Origin: Chryseobacterium capnotolerans
GTDB lineage: Bacteria; Bacteroidota; Bacteroidia; Flavobacteriales; Weeksellaceae
Reading direction: 5' to 3'
Length of the DNA stretch: 64,000 nt
NCBI RefSeq assembly: GCF_021278965.1
Contig: NZ_CP065589.1
Location: forward strand, 2,485,001 to 2,549,000
Part shown: positions 26,223 through 36,572 of the stretch, piece after piece
Position numbering within the stretch: the first letter of the stretch is position 1
How the letters are laid out: every line of letters begins with the position of its first letter
Program-made: the position numbers and the translations under genes
Notes under the pieces: model-generated
The model's database searches: none
What the model saw: only the letters and a program-made list of their open reading frames with translations
Told to the model about the DNA's origin: nothing

Positions 26223-26861
26223 TTATTTATTTTTGTCCTGATAAGCAAACTCAACAATATCACTAATTGCTTTTTCTATTTCTGATCGGCCCTCTTCACT
26301 TTTCATATCCAGACCGCAGAAAGTACTTCCATTAGCAGCGGTGTGAATATTCAGATAGTAAGCCCCGGAAATTAGCAATGCCATAATAGCTCTGAATCTT
26401 TTTGCTCCATCTTCACCAAAATAAGGATCAGTAATATTTTTAAACATTACATCTCCCATTTCTTCACGCTCATCGGCAAGTTTCCTTAAAATAGGTTTAT
26501 GCTCTGAAAGTTCCCAAAGAATAATCTTTTGAAGTTCTTTATTCTTCTTAAGGCTTTCGAATTGATTAATCAAAGCAATTTTAGACAGTTCTTTCCCACC
26601 GTCACTAAGGTCAATTTCGTTAGCGCCTGCAAGATTATTACTCCAGTAATCCTGAGATTTGATATACTCATCAATCAACTTATCAGTACTTCCGAAATAC
26701 TCGTAGATCAATTTTTTATCAAAACCAGCTACTGCTGCAATTTTGCTTACTTTTAGGCCAGAGTAACCTTTTACTCTTAAAATTTTACCAACTGCGGCCA
26801 ACAGTTTCTGTTTGGTCTTCTCCTTATCTCTGATAGGACCCTGTACAACTTTTCTAGGCAT
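26223..26861 (-). CDS. TetR/AcrR family transcriptional regulator
   Basis: 212 aa from the ATG at 26861 (MPRKVVQGPIRDKEKTKQ); the longer frame extends into the upstream gene. The N-terminal helix-turn-helix (LLAAVGKILRVKGYSGLKVS, then KKLIYEYFGSTDKLIDEY) is typical TetR. The ligand domain is unassigned. The start overlaps the end of the alpha-oxoamine synthase gene by 8 bp, so the two are translationally coupled and the regulator probably controls that operon. Confidence 0.85.
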   Translation of the reverse strand: MPRKVVQGPIRDKEKTKQKLLAAVGKILRVKGYSGLKVSKIAAVAGFDKKLIYEYFGSTDKLIDEYIKSQDYWSNNLAGANEIDLSDGGKELSKIALINQFESLKKNKELQKIILWELSEHKPILRKLADEREEMGDVMFKNITDPYFGEDGAKRFRAIMALLISGAYYLNIHTAANGSTFCGLDMKSEEGRSEIEKAISDIVEFAYQDKNK

Positions 26862-28128
26862 GGTTGTTATTAAATTTTTTTGCAATATGCAATTTATTAT
26901 TGATATCTTCAAATGCATTTAGCGTTTTGTCTAAATGTTTTCTCTCATGAGTAGCCATTACAGCCATTCTGATTCTTGCATCTTTCCTCGCTACTGCCGG
27001 ATATAATATGGGATTAGTATAAACACCATGCTCTATAAGGAGCTTTCCTACATCTCCGGTTATATTAGGATCTCCTATTTTCACCGGAACAATTGCGGAA
27101 CAGGTATTTCCTGTATCTAATCCTATATCATTCAATCCTTTTTTAAAGTAATTTATATTTTCCCAAAGCTTAATACGCCACATCGGCTCTTCATCTACAA
27201 GTTCAATTGCTTTGATAATCCCCATTGTAGACGGCGGAGCTGTTGCAGAAAATATTTGCTGGCGGGACTGAAATCTTATAAAAGCCGCCATCTTTTTATC
27301 ACAGATCACATAACCTCCTACATTACCGAACGTTTTACTGAATGTCCCTGTAATAAAATCAACTTTATCCATCAAACCAGCATCTTCCAATGCTCCTCTT
27401 CCTGTTTCTCCCAGGATTCCTACTCCATGAGCATCATCTACCATTAAATAGGCATTGTATTTTTTCACTAAATTATAGATATCTTTCAAAGGAGACACAT
27501 CACCATCCTGTGAATAAATACCGTCAATGATAACTAGCTTTGTACGAAATTTATCTTCAGATGACTTCAAAATGTGTTCCAAAGCTTCCAAATTATTATG
27601 AGGAAATGTTTTTGTATTAGTAAAAGCACATCCTTCATGTACACTGGTATGTACAGCCATATCTATAATTGCGATATCTTCTTTTTGTAATAAAATCTGA
27701 AGAGTTGCACTGTTCGCTGTATATCCTGTTGTAAATATCACTGCTTCTTCCTGCTTTCTTCCAAAAAAAGAAGATATCTTTTTTTCCAGATCATCATGAA
27801 AAACAAAATGCCCTCCAATAAGTGGCGAGGCTCCTGCTCCGGTTCCATATTTCTGTATTCCATCAATGGCAGCTTGTTTCACTTTCGGATGTTGTGTAAA
27901 ACCAAGATAATCATTAGAAACAAAACTTACAAAATCATTTGACTTTCCTGCTATATCTACATTCATCACGGAACTACATCCTGAGTTATTTTTCAATCTG
28001 TAATTCATGTGTCCATTCGATTTCATATAGTCTAAAAAATCATAAAATATTTCAGCTCTTTTAACTATATCAAAGTCTGGGATATTCTCAAAATCCCTAA
28101 ATGTTGCTGTTGTGAAATTGATGCTCAT
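26854..28128 (-). CDS. Alpha-oxoamine synthase family PLP enzyme
   Basis: 424-aa fold-type I PLP enzyme of the KBL/SPT/BioF group, which condenses an amino acid with an acyl-CoA or acyl-ACP with decarboxylation. Motifs: FVSNDYLGFTQHP, GTGAGASPLIGGH, VDDAHGVGILGETGRGA (Asp/His contacts) and the PLP lysine in TGTFSKTFGNVGG. A long N-terminus and the C-terminal VYTNPILYPAVA suit a serine palmitoyltransferase-like or cysteate acyltransferase-like member better than BioF. Such enzymes feed sphingolipid or sulfonolipid synthesis in Chryseobacterium; the exact substrate is not decided here. Confidence 0.82.
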   Translation of the reverse strand: MSINFTTATFRDFENIPDFDIVKRAEIFYDFLDYMKSNGHMNYRLKNNSGCSSVMNVDIAGKSNDFVSFVSNDYLGFTQHPKVKQAAIDGIQKYGTGAGASPLIGGHFVFHDDLEKKISSFFGRKQEEAVIFTTGYTANSATLQILLQKEDIAIIDMAVHTSVHEGCAFTNTKTFPHNNLEALEHILKSSEDKFRTKLVIIDGIYSQDGDVSPLKDIYNLVKKYNAYLMVDDAHGVGILGETGRGALEDAGLMDKVDFITGTFSKTFGNVGGYVICDKKMAAFIRFQSRQQIFSATAPPSTMGIIKAIELVDEEPMWRIKLWENINYFKKGLNDIGLDTGNTCSAIVPVKIGDPNITGDVGKLLIEHGVYTNPILYPAVARKDARIRMAVMATHERKHLDKTLNAFEDINNKLHIAKKFNNNHA

Positions 28129-28536
28129 CCTTAATCTTGTTTGTTGTGGTTTATAAGGAGCAAATATATAGCTATTTTAAAAGGCTTAAGCTCATGTAAA
28201 AGATTAAATATTATTAATGACACAATAATTTCTCTTAGTCGCTGGAAACCAAATAACTTAAATATCTGTAACCTTGAATATTTTTCTTTGGAAGTAAATT
28301 ATTTAGTTTTTCTTACCTAAATTTAATAAAAAAAAGCAAACAATAAAACAATATTTATAAATAAAAAACAAAAATTTATGATTATTTCTCATAACAATCT
28401 CATTTATAAATGATTATTTTTTCCATTATTCTATCTGTTAAATAATGCTATAATTGGCAACGCTTTTATTCTGTATTTTATATTAAAATTAATCATTAAA
28501 AACGATTCAAACAATATTTATTAGGAGCTTTAAAAA
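28129..28536. other. Gene-free AT-rich spacer
   Basis: 408 bp between the alpha-oxoamine synthase start and the AraC stop. It presumably holds the promoter of the former on the minus strand, but no convincing -7/-33 pair, repeat or hairpin was recognised. Confidence 0.5.
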
Positions 28537-28896
28537 TTAAGGCCTGGTTTGAGATGACTTCCTGAAATCGCCGGGGGTTACGCCTGTCATTTTTTTAAAG
28601 AATTTTGAAAAATTGGAGGGGTCATAAGTAAATATCCTGGCAATCTCTGCTACAGAATGATCCGAATCAGCAAGCATTTGCTTGGCCCGCTGGATAATTT
28701 TTTCGTCATAAAAGGAACAGGGATGCCGGCCTGTTTCTTTTTTAATAGTATCGGTAAGGTGTTTGTGTGAAATGGCAAGCTGACCAGCAATTTCATTGAC
28801 CTCCATAAACTCAGGAACCTCTCCCGAAATCACTTGTTGGATATGATTTTCTAAAAAATCAAAATAGTGATGGGTTATTTCTTCACTTCTTTTCAT
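28537..28896 (-). CDS. Small AraC-type DNA-binding regulator
   Basis: 119 aa, essentially only the AraC HTH domain: first HTH VNEIAGQLAISHKHLTDTIK, second HTH HSVAEIARIFTYDPSNFSKF, closing with FKKMTGVTPGDFRKS. No ligand-binding domain is attached, so its activity probably depends on expression level or a partner. It is flanked by large non-coding stretches and no neighbour suggests a target. Confidence 0.85.
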   Translation of the reverse strand: MKRSEEITHHYFDFLENHIQQVISGEVPEFMEVNEIAGQLAISHKHLTDTIKKETGRHPCSFYDEKIIQRAKQMLADSDHSVAEIARIFTYDPSNFSKFFKKMTGVTPGDFRKSSQTRP

Positions 28897-29063
28897 CTTG
28901 TTTTTTTATTTATAATTAATTAAAACTATAAAACTAAAAATACGAATTAAAATCCATATGGTGAACTTTTCGGGTAAAGTACAGATACTTATGTTCTAGA
29001 TTTTATGCTTAAGAATTAATGTACATTTCTGACTTTATTCATTTAGGAATATATCTATAAAAA

Positions 29064-29099
29064 AACGAAAGATCTCTTGCAGAGACCTTTGTTTTTTTT
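29064..29099. terminator. Terminator-like hairpin with no assigned gene
   Basis: AAAGATCTCT (29068-29077) and AGAGACCTTT (29081-29090) form a stem with one A-C mismatch; T-tracts occur on both sides (eight T on plus, seven T on minus). Upstream on minus lies only a 21-codon frame. Confidence 0.6.
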
Positions 29100-29128
29100 G
29101 AGATAAATCGTTTGTGTTTCTAGAACCT

Positions 29129-29194
29129 TTATTGTAATAAGCGACCTATTTTCATCACTGCGGGAACTGTTTGCAAAAGTAGATAACCCATCAT
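29129..29194 (-). CDS. Possible 21-aa peptide before a terminator
   Basis: Speculative. ATG at 29194 begins MMGYLLLQTVPAVMKIGRLL, one residue short of its stop, and a terminator hairpin lies 30 bp downstream. An isolated short frame plus terminator suggests a small transcript, but chance cannot be excluded. Confidence 0.18.
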   Translation of the reverse strand: MMGYLLLQTVPAVMKIGRLLQ

Positions 29195-29781
29195 CCCTGA
29201 TCAAAAAAAAATTGTAGAATAATCATAATATGCATGTAAAATTTTTACTACAAAACCCAATGAATAAGGGCTACAGCCAAAACATCTATCCATTTAAAAG
29301 TTGATAATCATTTGGCAAAGTTTAACTCTTTGTATTGCAATAATTTTCATTCATTACACCCCAATTATTCCACATCTTACACTCCTTCTATAATTGTAAA
29401 AAGATATTCTAATCCTTTATAAATGAATTATCAATTATAAAAACTAAGTTCAAGAAGTTTCTTTATAACCCAATTCACAAAACAAATTATCACATTGTGT
29501 AGAAATATTACTACAAAAAAGCCGACTAATATAAGCGTCACTATCAACAAATACAGACAAAACTTATCATAAAACAAATTAAAACATGCTAATTTATCTG
29601 TATAATTTCATTATTTTTACAGCATCAAAAAAACATTTTAACGCTTAAAAACACACACGCAAAAAATTAATGACAAAAATTTATTTCCAATCGTTCCTAC
29701 CTATTAAAAAAACTTCGGCTTGTACAAAAACTATTATTAACCGTTTTTTGCTTTAAGGCAAGAGACACAGATCAGTTTTGC
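29195..29781. other. Gene-free spacer upstream of the sensor kinase
   Basis: 587 bp, very AT-rich. It must contain the sensor kinase promoter; TTTGGCAAAG followed by an ACTCTTTG segment around 29321-29336 is only a loose match to Bacteroidota elements. No repeats or RNA structure recognised. Confidence 0.4.
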
Positions 29782-32774
29782 ATGAGAGTTTGGGCATTGT
29801 TTTTTACTTGCTTATATTTCAACATATACGGACAACGCTATACATCTACCTGGTATAATATTGACAATGGACTTCCACAAAGCAGTGCAAAGGCTATTGT
29901 TAAGGATAAATATGGTTTTATCTGGATCTCTACAGAAAACGGTCTTGTACGGTATGATGGGAGTTCCTTTATTACGTTCAATAATTTTAAAATAAACAAC
30001 CTTCACTTTGGTGAATTTATTGGTGATCCTTCACAGGACAGCATTACAGTCCTGAATGATTTTCAGGAAAACAAAGTCATTATTAAAAACAGATTTCCTA
30101 AGCTGACCCAACTTCACAGCAGTGACAAGATCACTTTCACTACTGGAAATGAATTTATACATCGTGTTGCCAATAACATTCTGGCCTGCAATTTTTACAA
30201 TGATATCCAATATTTTGTAAAGCTTAAAAACGCAACCTATAGCTTCACTGAAAACAATCTTATCCTTTATAAGGATCACAAAGGGAATGAAACAAAAATA
30301 TCCATTCCTTTTACCAATAAGGATCTGAACAATATGTTTGTGTTCAATGAAGTTCTTTACATTAATGATGTAAAAAAAGAAAAACCTATTCCATTGATAA
30401 CGGGAGACTTTCCATTCATGATGAGCCCAATCTTTTTAATGATCCCAATACAAGGATTTACTGGCAGCAGATTACCAATCAAACCTTTGTCATCAATCAC
30501 AATGACATTTATATTGTTGTAGGTGAAAAAAATAAACCTTCGCTCAAATTTCTTGTAAAATACAATGAAATAGGCAGCCACTCCTATTGCTCTATGTTTT
30601 ATGGATGGAAATTCAACAAACTTTATCTCGGAACCCTTAATAATGGCTTGAATGTTCTGAAACTCTCTGATTTCTATGTAGCCAAGAAAAAAGAGGATTT
30701 CTCGAACAACGTTTATTACGCTTCATTACCTTTCAGTAAAAGCACGATCATTGCTGAGGATGGAACTGAATTCGGGAGAGACGGAATAGTGAAAAAGCAC
30801 CCTTTTGGCAATAATGACAACTATCTTATGATGTATGATAAAGCCGGAAATATACTGATCCGGAAAAGAAGCAGTGTCATTAAATTTTACAAGGATTCCG
30901 GTTATAAAAGAAAAGATTCTACTTTTATAAAACAGGGGTTTCAAGCTTTCTTACAAAGTGGAAGTTTGTATGGAGCTTCATTTTCCGATTCTTCAAAAAG
31001 CCAGCTTCAGATTTTTAAGAAAGATCCGTTTACAAAACCGGATTACACTTATGAATTTGATGGTTTTGTCAATACTTTTTTCCAATACGATGAAAATGAA
31101 ATTTTAGTAGGTAACAGTAATGCTCTTTATTCTATTACTTTAGGAAGCAAGACTATCACTCCTATTCACAAAAATATTCATGTAAAAAGTATTATCAAAA
31201 CGAAAGATAATCTGATTTGGGTGATGACCAATAAAAACGGGTTTTATCTTCTCAAAGATCGGAAGCTTATAAAAATGCCGACTGATAGAAGTAATAATCT
31301 TATGTCTGCTCATTATATTCTGGAAGATAGAAAGGGTTTCTATTGGATATCTTCTAATAATGGTCTTTTCAAAGTTCCAAAGAAACAACTTCTGCAGTAT
31401 GCACAAGACAGGAAAAGTCCGGTCTATTATTACCGCTTCACAAAAAGAGATGGTTTTTTGACCAATGAATTCAATGGAAGCTCACAACCTAACGCTTATG
31501 CATTGGAAAATGGAGATTTTGTATTTCCTTCGATGGATGGATTTGTATTTTTTAATCCGGACACCGTCAGAACTTTTTATCCGGATAAAAACAAAATCTA
31601 TATAGAAAGGGTAAGAATCGGAAATTCTGAACCTCAATATTTCCGTCATACTCTTGATCTTCACAGTGATTATAAAACAGCGGAAGTCTTTATTGATATT
31701 CCTTATTATTCTAATCTGGAAAACCTTTATTTGGAGGCAAAAGTTTCTGGTAAAGAAAACTCAGAATGGGAGCCGATCACTACTGGAAAAGAACTTAAAT
31801 ACACACTCAGCAACCTTGCTCCGGGAGATTATACTCTGAATGTCCGGATGCTGATTTCTCCGGATGGACAATTTGAACAAAAGTCTATCCAATTTAAGAT
31901 TCAACCCTTTTTTTATCAAACATTATTATTCCGTGTTTCTGCATCCATTATTATTCTGATTATCATCATTGTGATTGTTCAGCTGATGACGAATTTTTTA
32001 AGAATAAAAAACAGGGTACTCAAGCAGATTGTCCATAATAAGAATTCGGAATTAAAGGAAATTTCTCTTACCCTTGAGGGAGTGAAAAGTGATTTACGCA
32101 AAGAAACTGAATACCAGAAAAAGCTGGTGGAGACTATCAGTCATGATATTACCACTCCTATCAGATTTATCGCCATGCTTTCGCAGAAACTTCATGAATC
32201 TGATGATCTGGAACTTCAGAAAAAGTACTTTGACAGTATTTATAAATCTTCTGAGCAGCTTTATCAATTTACTCTGAACTTAAAAGAATATACAGAACTG
32301 TATAAGGCAGAGAATATTTTTGAAGAAGAAGAATATCCCGTCAACAAGATTTTAGAGATCAAGAAAAAGCTCTTCTGTGAAATTGCAAAAGAAAGAGGAA
32401 CAAAAATCATTAATATTGTAGAAAATAAAGTCTACTCTCAAGTTAATGAAAGTATTTTAACAGCTATTATTCATAATATTCTTGATAATGCTGTAAAAAA
32501 CACCTTTGATGGAGAAATATATCTTGATGCAATAGAAATCAATCAGAAAATTTCCATTACAATCTCTGATACAGGAATAGGAATGCCTGATGAACAGATT
32601 AATATGTACATGAGTTTATTTAAAAACCCAAAATTGGACACCCCTAGTTTCAAAGGAAAAGGTCTTGGATTGCACATGGTTATTCATTTGGTCAAAAAAA
32701 TAAATGCTGAAATCAGTTTCAGGCACAACCAGCCCCAGGGCACCGTTGTGGAATTAATGCTCAATAAAAACTAA
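29782..32774 (+). pseudogene. Two-component-type sensor histidine kinase with beta-propeller sensor, frameshifted
   Basis: Restored length is 997 aa. A signal peptide (ending NIYGQ) is followed by propeller repeats (NIDNGLPQSSAKAIVKDKYG, then FIWISTENGLVRYDG), a Y_Y_Y-like domain before a membrane helix near residue 720, a coiled coil, HisKA with SHDITTPIRF near 785 and HATPase motifs DNAVKN, DTGIGMP and GKGLGLHMV. The frame breaks near 30411-30420 (stop at 30522); one missing base, most simply a T, rejoins DEPNLFNDPNTRIYWQQ with the rest. Both halves are well conserved. A LuxR-type regulator follows 6 bp downstream. Confidence 0.85.
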
Positions 32775-32780
32775 TTTACT

Positions 32781-33391
32781 ATGAATGAAAGAATCTTAAT
32801 TGCTGATGATCACTATGTAGTCAGAGCAGGAACCGCTTTAGTCCTCGAATCGGGGTTTCCTGAACTGAAAATAGATTTTGCAGAAAACTATGCACAAGTA
32901 AAGAAAATGCTGGAGTCCCAGGATTACAGCCTTATTATTTTGGATATTGATATGCCTGGAACCCAATATAAAAAAATGATTTCTGAACTCAAAAGCATAC
33001 AGAATGATATAAAAATACTTGTATTTTCCGGATATGACAAAGATGTAGCGATACAGTATATCCGAGAAGGTGCTGAGGGCTATCTGAATAAACAGAGCAG
33101 TGAGGAAGAGATTAAAAATGCGGTGCGAAACGTTATTGAAAAAGGATATTTTTACCCTGCAGAACTTATTGGGCTGATCATTCAGAACAAAAAAAGCAAC
33201 CCTGCTGAAAAATTATCGTCCCGTGAATACGAAATTTTTAAGCTTTTAGCAGACGGAAATGGAAATCTTGAAATTGCTAATAGGCTGAACATTCAGATGT
33301 CAACCGTAAGTACTTACAAAAAAGAATTTTCCAGAAGCTTGATGTTGCCAATATTGCAGAACTCATTAAGGTGTATGAAATGATGCACTAA
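32781..33391 (+). pseudogene. LuxR/NarL-type response regulator, frameshifted near the C-terminus
   Basis: Restored length 203 aa. The receiver domain has the phospho-acceptor in LIILDIDMPG and the switch VFSGYDKD. The C-terminal HTH is LSSREYEIFKLLADGNGNLE followed by IANRLNIQMSTVSTYK. The uninterrupted frame ends wrongly at 33383. One A missing from the A6 run near 33318 restores IFQKLDVANIAELIKVYEMM, the normal end of the recognition domain, with stop at 33391. It is the cognate partner of the kinase immediately upstream. Confidence 0.88.
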
Positions 33392-33403
33392 CAGTTGGAT
33401 GCC

Positions 33404-33519
33404 GGAAGCTGGAAGTTATTAAGTCTTCAGAATCAATGTGATCTCATTGTTTTAATTGGAAAATTATTGATTTTGTTCCCTATTTTAAATTATATGTTCA
33501 GTATAAACTTCCAGCTTCC
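33404..33519. repeat. Long palindrome after the response regulator
   Basis: GGAAGCTGGAAGTT (33404-33417) pairs perfectly with AACTTCCAGCTTCC (33506-33519), separated by 88 bp containing shorter partial pairings. It belongs with the intergenic palindromes at 1156, 15967 and 22846. Confidence 0.6.
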
Positions 33520-33628
33520 CTACTCTATAATCAGTGCCTATTACCACGATTGAAAGAATGATTTTTACAATTAAAAAATAATCAGGAAATTTACAGGACC
33601 TTATTTATACGAAACCGCTGCATTTTAA

Positions 33629-34831
33629 ATGCAAAAAATCATGAATCCATTGGAAAAAGCAGATCAGGGAAGCCGACGTTTCCGATATATAAAACTTTGT
33701 ATTTTCTTTTCCGGACTTTCGGTATTTGCACAGCTTTATCTTTTTCAGCCAATGCTGCCCATGGCCGCAGAACAGTTCAAAGTATCTGTTGGAGATACTT
33801 CTCTTCTGGTTTCATCATCCACCATCGGAATGGCATTGGGCTTACTATTCTTCGCTTTTAAAGCAGACAGTTATTCGAGGAAGGGCTTGATGACTTTTTC
33901 ATTAGTTTCTTCTGCTTTACTGACCATTATTTCAACATGGATTCCGAGTCTCAGTCTTCTGATCGCTATCGGGATTTGTAAAGGGTTTGTCGTTTCCGGG
34001 GTTTCGGCAGTAGCCCTTGCCTATCTTACAGAAGAAGTAAACGCATCGGTCATAGGAGCGGCCATCAGTATGTACCTTAGCGGGAATACCATCGGTGGAA
34101 TGAGCGGAAGAATATTAGCCACCATTCTTGCGGGAGAATTTGGCTGGCGCAATGCTGTTTTGGTGATCGGAATAGAAAGCCTGGTTCTGGGAGTGGTATT
34201 CTGGAAATTATTTCCAAAATCAAAGTTTTTCAATCCACAAAAAACTGATTATCACCTTAAGGTAAAACAAATGAAGTTTTTCCTTACCAATCCTTATATG
34301 CTTCGGTTGTACCTCATAGCAGCCCTTGTGATGGGTGCTTTTGTAAGTGTATACAACTACCTGACTTTCAGATTAGAGGCTCAGCCTTTTTCTTTAAGTC
34401 ATTTTATTATCGCTTTTATATTCCTCATGTATATTTTCGGAGTTTTCGGAACAATGACTGTTGGCCGGCTTTCCAAAAAGATTTCTTCCAACACTATTCT
34501 TAAATCTTCTATTCTCAGTATGCTGGTTGGAGCTTTGTTACTGCTGTCTGAAAACCTTTATATTCTCATTTTTGGCCTTGGATTATTCACTTTTTCCTTT
34601 TTTGCAGCCCACACTATGGCAAGCCAGATGGCTGCCCTTTATGCCAAACGAGGCAAATCTTCAGCCACTTCCATTTACTGGTTGTTCTATTATTTTGGAT
34701 CAAGTATTTTAGGAAGCGGGACCGGCTATCTTCTTCATTCTTATTCATGGAATGTTTTTATTGCTTTTCTTGTGATTGCTGTAGTAACAGCCCTTCTTCT
34801 GGCAACCGCTAACCGTTCTCAAAAAAAATAA
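33629..34831 (+). CDS. MFS transporter (drug/sugar efflux type)
   Basis: 400 aa, twelve predicted membrane helices. The layout fits arabinose-efflux-like MFS exporters, with FLFQPMLPMAAEQFKVS near residue 40 and the loop DSYSRKG after helix 2. An ATG four codons downstream (33641) is an alternative start. The substrate is unknown. It is monocistronic. Confidence 0.85.
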   Translation: MQKIMNPLEKADQGSRRFRYIKLCIFFSGLSVFAQLYLFQPMLPMAAEQFKVSVGDTSLLVSSSTIGMALGLLFFAFKADSYSRKGLMTFSLVSSALLTIISTWIPSLSLLIAIGICKGFVVSGVSAVALAYLTEEVNASVIGAAISMYLSGNTIGGMSGRILATILAGEFGWRNAVLVIGIESLVLGVVFWKLFPKSKFFNPQKTDYHLKVKQMKFFLTNPYMLRLYLIAALVMGAFVSVYNYLTFRLEAQPFSLSHFIIAFIFLMYIFGVFGTMTVGRLSKKISSNTILKSSILSMLVGALLLLSENLYILIFGLGLFTFSFFAAHTMASQMAALYAKRGKSSATSIYWLFYYFGSSILGSGTGYLLHSYSWNVFIAFLVIAVVTALLLATANRSQKK

Positions 34832-35036
34832 AAAATTGATACCACATCCATACCACATTTTGTTTTTGCAGTAAATTATAAGAAACAGCAATATCCTATT
34901 ATTTTAACACATTCTTAATTTTTTGCATTAAAAATTTAACCAAATATTCAAATAAACATGACTTTTTAATAAGATGCAAGGCATAATATTTGATGTTTAT
35001 ACATGACCTTATCATCCACTAAAAATTCAAAATATT

Positions 35037-35450
35037 ATGAATGTAGCAGATCTTAAAATCAAAAACTTAGTCGAGTACAAAAATCAGATTTATACGATCA
35101 CTGAAATTTTTCAGAGTATAGAACAGGGATATTTTGTTAAAATTGAAAATGATATTCACAGTATTTCGGTTCCGGCAGAAGCTATAAAACCTATTAAAAT
35201 AACAGAGGAATGGCTTGAAAAACTGGGGTTTTCAAAAACATACAGTTCAGATCAAACGATCAGATATGAAAGACCGGAAGCTTTTATAAAATATGATATC
35301 GACTTGAGCTCCAGAAAAATCCTGGAAGGGTTGAAAATATATGGGAATGCCATCAAATGCAAGTATATCCACGAGTTTCAAAACATTTTCTCGTGCTTAT
35401 TCGGGAAAGAACCTGCTTTACATTTTGGCTACCTGAAGACAGAGTCATAA
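35037..35450 (+). CDS. Hypothetical protein, 137 aa
   Basis: Soluble protein. The opening (LKIKNLVEYKNQIYTI) resembles a small-barrel start, and the closing KYIHEFQNIFSCLFGKEPA resembles the YVHxLQNLYFALTG ending of a common uncharacterised Bacteroidota family seen in chromosomes and phages. No function can be assigned. It has its own strong terminator. Confidence 0.65.
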   Translation: MNVADLKIKNLVEYKNQIYTITEIFQSIEQGYFVKIENDIHSISVPAEAIKPIKITEEWLEKLGFSKTYSSDQTIRYERPEAFIKYDIDLSSRKILEGLKIYGNAIKCKYIHEFQNIFSCLFGKEPALHFGYLKTES

Positions 35451-35472
35451 GTTAAATAGTTCTTAGTTATCG

Positions 35473-35512
35473 AAAACCACAGTTTATACAGCTAAACTGT
35501 GGTTTTCTTTTA
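35473..35512 (+). terminator. Strong rho-independent terminator
   Basis: AAAACCACAGTTT (35473-35485) pairs perfectly over 13 bp with AAACTGTGGTTTT (35494-35506), followed by CTTTT. Confidence 0.88.
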
Positions 35513-35670
35513 GAATATGAGTGATCAATAAGTAATAAATAATGATTACATCAATTCATTGATGAAGATCGATGTCTTAAAAATTCCGAAAAATTCACCA
35601 TACATAAATCAGTCATTTCGTGCATATTTGTATGAAGCTATTATTTCATTAATACAAAAAAACACTCGAT

Positions 35671-36018
35671 ATGATTTTAAAAATTATTAATTCCATCCTT
35701 ATTCTTACTGCCGTTTTTATGGGTTTTAAACAGGGAACTGCCATGTTCTCCGGAAAACCTGAAATGACTGCTATGTTTGGAAAATGGGGGTTTGACAAAA
35801 CCGGACTGATGATTAATGGAGCTATCACAATCCTGGCTTCACTATTGATACTGTTTCCTAAAACATTTGTCTGGGGAAACTTTTTAATGGCTGCAGGTAT
35901 TTTGTTGATTATCTGTTTTCATTTGATGGAAAAGGATTTTAAAGGAGTCCTCATAGAGCTTCCCTTTCTTTTCCTCAACTTGTTGATTATTTATCTTCAG
36001 CATCCTCTTAAAAATTAG
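35671..36018 (+). CDS. DoxX-like small membrane protein
   Basis: 115 aa with four predicted membrane helices and a GKWGFDKTGL loop, resembling small DoxX-like/YphA-type proteins. It is 7 bp upstream of the lipoprotein gene and probably co-transcribed with it. Function unknown. Confidence 0.65.
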   Translation: MILKIINSILILTAVFMGFKQGTAMFSGKPEMTAMFGKWGFDKTGLMINGAITILASLLILFPKTFVWGNFLMAAGILLIICFHLMEKDFKGVLIELPFLFLNLLIIYLQHPLKN

Positions 36019-36025
36019 CTTTGAT

Positions 36026-36466
36026 ATGAAATATTCCAATCTTACAATATTATTGGCTATAGGGCTTTCATACACAGCTTGCGGTCAAAATACAAACAAA
36101 GAAAAACAAACCTCAACTCCAACTCCAACTTCAAAAAAACAACAGACAATGGATGTATCTAAAATAACGGACCCACAGGTAAAACAGGCAATAGAGGCTC
36201 TTCAAACAGGGGATAAAAGCTGGTACAGCTTCTTTATTGAAAATCCAGCCATGACGGATGATGGCAATACAGTAGATTTTAAATCTTTTTTTGCCAATGC
36301 ATTAGGCAAAGAAATGTTTCTCAGCATAGACCGTATTGAAAATGATGGAAAAAATATTCACGGGAATTTTAAAGCCGGACAGTGGGGAACCTTTCCGGTA
36401 TTCTTCAAATTTCATAAAAATGCTGAAGGGAAATTTGACCGATTGGATATTGGGCAGGATAAATAA
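36026..36466 (+). CDS. Lipoprotein of unknown function
   Basis: 146 aa. Lipobox YTAC with Cys19, then a Thr/Pro/Lys/Gln-rich tether (about residues 25-42) and a compact alpha/beta domain resembling the SnoaL/NTF2-like fold (VKQAIEALQTGDKSWYSFFI, later FHKNAEGKFDRLDIGQ). No catalytic motif is recognised. Second gene of a pair with the membrane protein. Confidence 0.65.
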   Translation: MKYSNLTILLAIGLSYTACGQNTNKEKQTSTPTPTSKKQQTMDVSKITDPQVKQAIEALQTGDKSWYSFFIENPAMTDDGNTVDFKSFFANALGKEMFLSIDRIENDGKNIHGNFKAGQWGTFPVFFKFHKNAEGKFDRLDIGQDK

Positions 36467-36488
36467 ATATAGACTTCTAAAGTATAAA

Positions 36489-36519
36489 AAAGGCTGTCCT
36501 ACTTTGTGAGACAGCCTTT
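36489..36519. terminator. Terminator between convergent genes
   Basis: AAAGGCTGTC (36489-36498) pairs perfectly with GACAGCCTTT (36510-36519); A-rich on the left and moderately T-rich on the right, so it probably serves the minus-strand gene at least. Confidence 0.75.
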
Positions 36520-36572
36520 AAGCACATCTATCTAAAATCAATTGTGCTTTGATACTAATGAAGATTGTCTTT

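Noticed and set aside
29319..29336. Third sigma-54 promoter (TTTGGCAAAG)
   Set aside because: The -12 G is absent at the required spacing.
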